DNA from: Pseudoflavonifractor gallinarum
GTDB lineage: Bacteria > Bacillota > Clostridia > Oscillospirales > Oscillospiraceae
NCBI RefSeq assembly: GCF_014982855.1
Contig: NZ_JADCKF010000005.1
Span: 1 to 64,000 of the forward strand
Length of the DNA stretch: 64,000 nucleotides
Direction of reading: 5' to 3'
The notes beneath the pieces are model-generated. The model was not told where the DNA came from. It was given only the letters and a program-made list of their open reading frames with translations, and did not search any database. Position numbers and translations under genes: made by a program. Below, in pieces: positions 61,355 to 64,000 of the stretch (within the stretch, counting starts at the first letter, position 1; each line of letters begins with the position of its first letter).

Positions 61355-62842
61355 TCAGTGCTCGGCCCAGTCCAGGCTGCGGCCCACTGCCTTGTGCCAG
61401 CCCCGGAGGAGCTCCTCCCGGCGGGGTGCGGGGAGGGCGGGGGAGAAGCGGGCGTCCTCCTTCCACAGGGCGCGGATCTCCTCCCGGTCTTTCCACACGC
61501 CCACGGCCAGTCCGGCCAGGCAGGCCGCGCCCAGAGCGGTGGTCTCCCGGATGACGGGGCGCAGGACGGGCCGGTCCAGTATGTCGGCCTGGAACTGAAG
61601 GAGGAAGGCGTCCCGGCTGGCCCCGCCGTCGGCCCGCAGAGCCGAGAGGGGAAGGCCGGTGTCCTTCTCCATGGCAGCCACCAGGTCGGCCACCTGATAG
61701 GCGATGGACTCCTGGGCGGCCCGGATGATGTGCTCCCGCCGGGTGCCCCGGGTGAGGCCCACCAGACAGCCCCGGGCGTACATGTCCCAGTAGGGGGCGC
61801 CCAGACCGGTGAAGGCGGGGACCAGATAGACGCCCCCGGTGTCGGGGACTTTCTGGGCATAGTACTCGGCATCCCGGCTCTCGGTGAGCAGGCGCAGCTC
61901 GTCCCGCAGCCACTGGATGACGGCGCCCCCCACAAAGACCGACCCCTCCAGGGCGTACTGGACCGCGCCGTCCAGGCCCACGGCGATGGTGGTGATGAGG
62001 CCGTTGCTGCTCTCACAGGGGGTCTCACCGGTGTTCATGAGGAGGAAGCAGCCGGTGCCGTAGGTATTTTTCGCCTCACCCGGGGAGAAGCAGCCCTGGC
62101 CGAAGAGGGCGGCCTGCTGATCCCCGGCGATCCCGGCGATGGGCACCCTTACCCCCTGGAGGTCGGTATAGCCGTAGATGGCGCTGGAGTCCCGCACCTC
62201 CGGGAGGATGGAGCGGGGGATGTCCAGGGCCTGGAGGAGGGTCTCATCCCAGCACAGGCGGCGGATGTCATAGAGCATGGTGCGGGAGGCGTTGGTGTAG
62301 TCGGTGACGTGGACGGCGCCGCCGGTGAGTTTCCAGAGCAGCCAGGTGTCCACCGTGCCGAAGAGGAGGCGGCCCTGGTCGGCCAGAGCCCGGGCCCCCT
62401 CCACATGGTCCAGCAGCCACTTGATCTTGGTGGCCGAGAAGTAGGCGTCGGGGACCAGTCCGGTGGTCCGCCGGATGTGCTCCCCCAGGCCCTGCTCCAG
62501 CAGGGCGTCCACCATGGGGGCGGTGCGGCGGCACTGCCAGACGATGGCGTTGTGGATGGGGCGTCCGGTCTCCTTGTCCCAGAGGATGGTGGTCTCCCGC
62601 TGGTTGGTGATGCCGATGGCGGCGATGTCGGCCGGGTCCACGCCGGACTGGGCCAGCACCTCCATCATGACGCTGTACTGGGAGGACCAGATCTCCATGG
62701 CGTCGTGCTCCACCCAGCCCTCCCGGGGATAGTGCTGGGTGAACTCCTTCTGGGCGGTGCCCACGATGCGCTGCTCCCGGTCGAAGAGGATGGCGCGGGA
62801 GCTGGTAGTGCCCTGATCCAGGGCCAGCAGATAGGTCGGCAT
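61355..62842 (-). CDS. glpK: Glycerol kinase
   Basis: This enzyme phosphorylates glycerol to glycerol 3-phosphate. The 495-residue FGGY-family protein begins [20 protein letters not shown] and has the glycerol-binding [15 protein letters not shown] and [50 protein letters not shown] and the ATP-site [19 protein letters not shown]. The start follows GGAGGG; upstream in-frame codons are intergenic. No glycerol facilitator or glpD lies next to it. Confidence 0.96.
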   Translation of the reverse strand: MPTYLLALDQGTTSSRAILFDREQRIVGTAQKEFTQHYPREGWVEHDAMEIWSSQYSVMMEVLAQSGVDPADIAAIGITNQRETTILWDKETGRPIHNAIVWQCRRTAPMVDALLEQGLGEHIRRTTGLVPDAYFSATKIKWLLDHVEGARALADQGRLLFGTVDTWLLWKLTGGAVHVTDYTNASRTMLYDIRRLCWDETLLQALDIPRSILPEVRDSSAIYGYTDLQGVRVPIAGIAGDQQAALFGQGCFSPGEAKNTYGTGCFLLMNTGETPCESSNGLITTIAVGLDGAVQYALEGSVFVGGAVIQWLRDELRLLTESRDAEYYAQKVPDTGGVYLVPAFTGLGAPYWDMYARGCLVGLTRGTRREHIIRAAQESIAYQVADLVAAMEKDTGLPLSALRADGGASRDAFLLQFQADILDRPVLRPVIRETTALGAACLAGLAVGVWKDREEIRALWKEDARFSPALPAPRREELLRGWHKAVGRSLDWAEH

Positions 62843-62912
62843 AAGATTCCCTCCTGAGTGCATATGGTTGTGCGTGGGGCGGCGGGGAAAAATGGCGTGT
62901 TGATGGAACTTT

Positions 62913-63332
62913 TTACCCAACGATCACGTCAAAGTCTTTTGACTGCGTATCTTGTTCTCCTACCAGGGAGATAATGAGCTTGTTGGGAAGACAGATGATC
63001 TGCTCTCCGGCCTCGTCGATCCAGCCGGTGTGGACACAGTCCTGGCTGGGACAGTCGCTGTGGGAGATACGGACCCGGCGGCCGTCCAGTTCCAGCGTAA
63101 GGGGCCAGGGGGCGTTCACGTCCACATAGACGGGGGCGTCGGCCTCCTCCAGAGGATAGGAGCCGATCAGGGTGCCGTCCAGCCGGACCTCCACCGTCAG
63201 CTCCCCGGCCGGGGCGGGACGGAGCAGCCAGAGCAGCGCCAGCGCAGCGCACAGGACCAGCAGGACCACCAGAGCGTCCCCCGGAGCGGGGCGGAGGCGG
63301 TCAGCGGCGGACGATCTCGCAGGTGTAGCCAT
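62913..63332 (-). CDS. NusG domain II-containing protein
   Basis: The 139-residue protein has one amino-terminal membrane helix (about 20-38) and an exported NusG-II domain (about 45-135, with [53 protein letters not shown]). The conserved cysteine pair CPSQDC is present. The family is regularly found next to ApbE-type flavin transferases in Firmicutes, as here; a shared role in membrane redox complexes is inferred. The start is the ATG after GAGGAGG and lies inside the apbE 3' end (32 bp overlap). Confidence 0.85.
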   Translation of the reverse strand: MATPARSSAADRLRPAPGDALVVLLVLCAALALLWLLRPAPAGELTVEVRLDGTLIGSYPLEEADAPVYVDVNAPWPLTLELDGRRVRISHSDCPSQDCVHTGWIDEAGEQIICLPNKLIISLVGEQDTQSKDFDVIVG

Positions 63333-64000
63333 GGGAGTCCTCCTCATTGTACAGGAACTGGTCCTCCAGTCCCTGGGTGATCAGGATGCGTCCGTCCTCC
63401 AGGCAGAGCACGCACTCAAAGGAGTTGTCCGCCCGCCAGAGCTCCAGCGCCTGCTCCGGCCCGGCCACGAACAGAGCGGTGGAGAGGGCGTCGGCCCGGG
63501 CGCCGTTGTCGGAGACCACCGTGACCGAGAGGATGCCGGTCTGGGCGGGATAGCCGGTCCGGGGGTCCAGAATGTGGTGGTAGGTGACGCCGTTCTCCTC
63601 AAAGTGCTGCTCATAGGCCCCCGAGGTGGACAGGGCCTGGTCGGACAGGGAGAGAAGCAGGATCTGCTGCTCCTCGTCCTGGGGGTCCTTGAGGGCCACC
63701 CGCCAGGGCTGGCCGGAGGGATTGTTCCCCACCAGGGTGATGGTGCTGGAGCCCAGATTCAGCAGGGCGGAGGAGACGTCGTACTCCCCCAGCAGCTCCA
63801 CCAGCCGGTCGGCGGTATACCCCTTGGCGATGCCGCCCAGATCCACCTCCATGCCGGAGCGGTCCAGCCGGGCGGTGTTCCCGGCGGTATCCACGTGGAG
63901 AGCGGCGCTGTCCACCAGGGGCAGGAGGGCCTCCAGCTCCCCTTCCGAGGGGAGGCGGTACTGCCCGGCGTCCCCGGTGCCGAAGCCCCAGGCGTCGATC
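63301..64000 (-). CDS. apbE: FAD:protein FMN transferase, 3' part (cut by window edge)
   Basis: The frame is open to the right edge, so the amino end is missing. About 233 residues are visible, including GIAKGYTADRLVELL, ALLNLGSSTITLVGNNPSG, the DP-rich region HHILDPRTGYPAQTGI and VVSDNGARADALSTALFVAG with the conserved ADALSTA magnesium/FAD segment. ApbE attaches FMN to threonines of proteins such as Rnf/Nqr subunits on the outer face of the membrane. The amino-terminal lipoprotein signal, if any, is outside the window. It overlaps the NusG-II gene. Confidence 0.92.
   Translation of the reverse strand, partial: IDAWGFGTGDAGQYRLPSEGELEALLPLVDSAALHVDTAGNTARLDRSGMEVDLGGIAKGYTADRLVELLGEYDVSSALLNLGSSTITLVGNNPSGQPWRVALKDPQDEEQQILLLSLSDQALSTSGAYEQHFEENGVTYHHILDPRTGYPAQTGILSVTVVSDNGARADALSTALFVAGPEQALELWRADNSFECVLCLEDGRILITQGLEDQFLYNEEDSHGYTCEIVRR

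Overview
The window is a GC-rich, densely coded Gram-positive chromosome segment. Most genes have strong GGAGG ribosome binding sites and -35/-10 promoters. A leucine-type T-box leader, a QueT transporter with a leader RNA, an SLH-domain surface nucleotidase, lipoproteins built around stalk domains and DUF4358, a DUF1846 protein and a NusG-II/ApbE pair all point to a gut Clostridia of the Oscillospiraceae type (Flavonifractor/Lawsonibacter-like). The species call is inference. I found no rRNA, tRNA, CRISPR array, transposase or integrase.

Layout. 1-5.2 kb: lower glycolysis (tail of pgk, tpiA, gpmI, eno), with repeated elements and duplicated gene ends between the genes. 5.5-9.3 kb: NCS2 purine/uracil permease, uridine kinase, DUF1846 protein. 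9.7-11.8 kb (-): M20 dipeptidase with a DauR/YheO-type regulator. 12-17.1 kb: two convergent MBOAT O-acyltransferase systems, each with a partner exported esterase-like protein (SGNH or DHHW). 17.2-20.7 kb: DUF4358 lipoprotein, malic enzyme, stalk-domain protein. 20.7-26.4 kb: cysteine desulfurase plus a BceRS-like two-component pair, then a convergent second two-component system with a flavodoxin-like gene between regulator and kinase. 26.4-29.2 kb: DUF4342 protein, then a stalk-domain/ECF sigma/anti-sigma-like operon. 29.2-36.5 kb (-): surface 5'-nucleotidase, small conserved protein, pseudouridine catabolism (psuK-psuG), nucleotidyltransferase, HpcH/HpaI aldolase. 36.9-39.2 kb: exonuclease, queT, galU. 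39.3-41.2 kb (-): membrane protein and MATE exporter. 41.4-43.5 kb: orphan membrane gene, then rpsF-ssb-rpsR. 44-48.4 kb: Gld-like ABC export operon that is damaged at two places. 48.4-52.7 kb (-): small protein, GntR regulator, GIY-YIG/ASKHA ferredoxin fusion, dus. 52.8-56.6 kb (-): iron-siderophore ABC importer. 56.9-64 kb (-): transglutaminase-like protein, PHP hydrolase, leuA with T-box, unknown protein, glpK, NusG-II protein, 3' part of apbE.

The main unexplained structure is a set of short structured intergenic elements at gene 3' ends. Family A (about 110-130 bp, four copies) has conserved linkers joining two hairpins whose stems change sequence but keep pairing. Family C (about 240 bp, two copies) shows similar compensatory changes. 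Wherever both sides are visible these elements are bracketed by unusually long direct repeats made of the host gene's own end or terminator (32-53 bp or more). pgk, gpmI and eno each have a second copy of their last codons downstream, and the terminators of eno, rpsR and the 31.9 kb gene are doubled. A related duplication of the rpsF promoter region flanks the orphan gene at 41.5 kb. No protein that could move these elements is encoded here.
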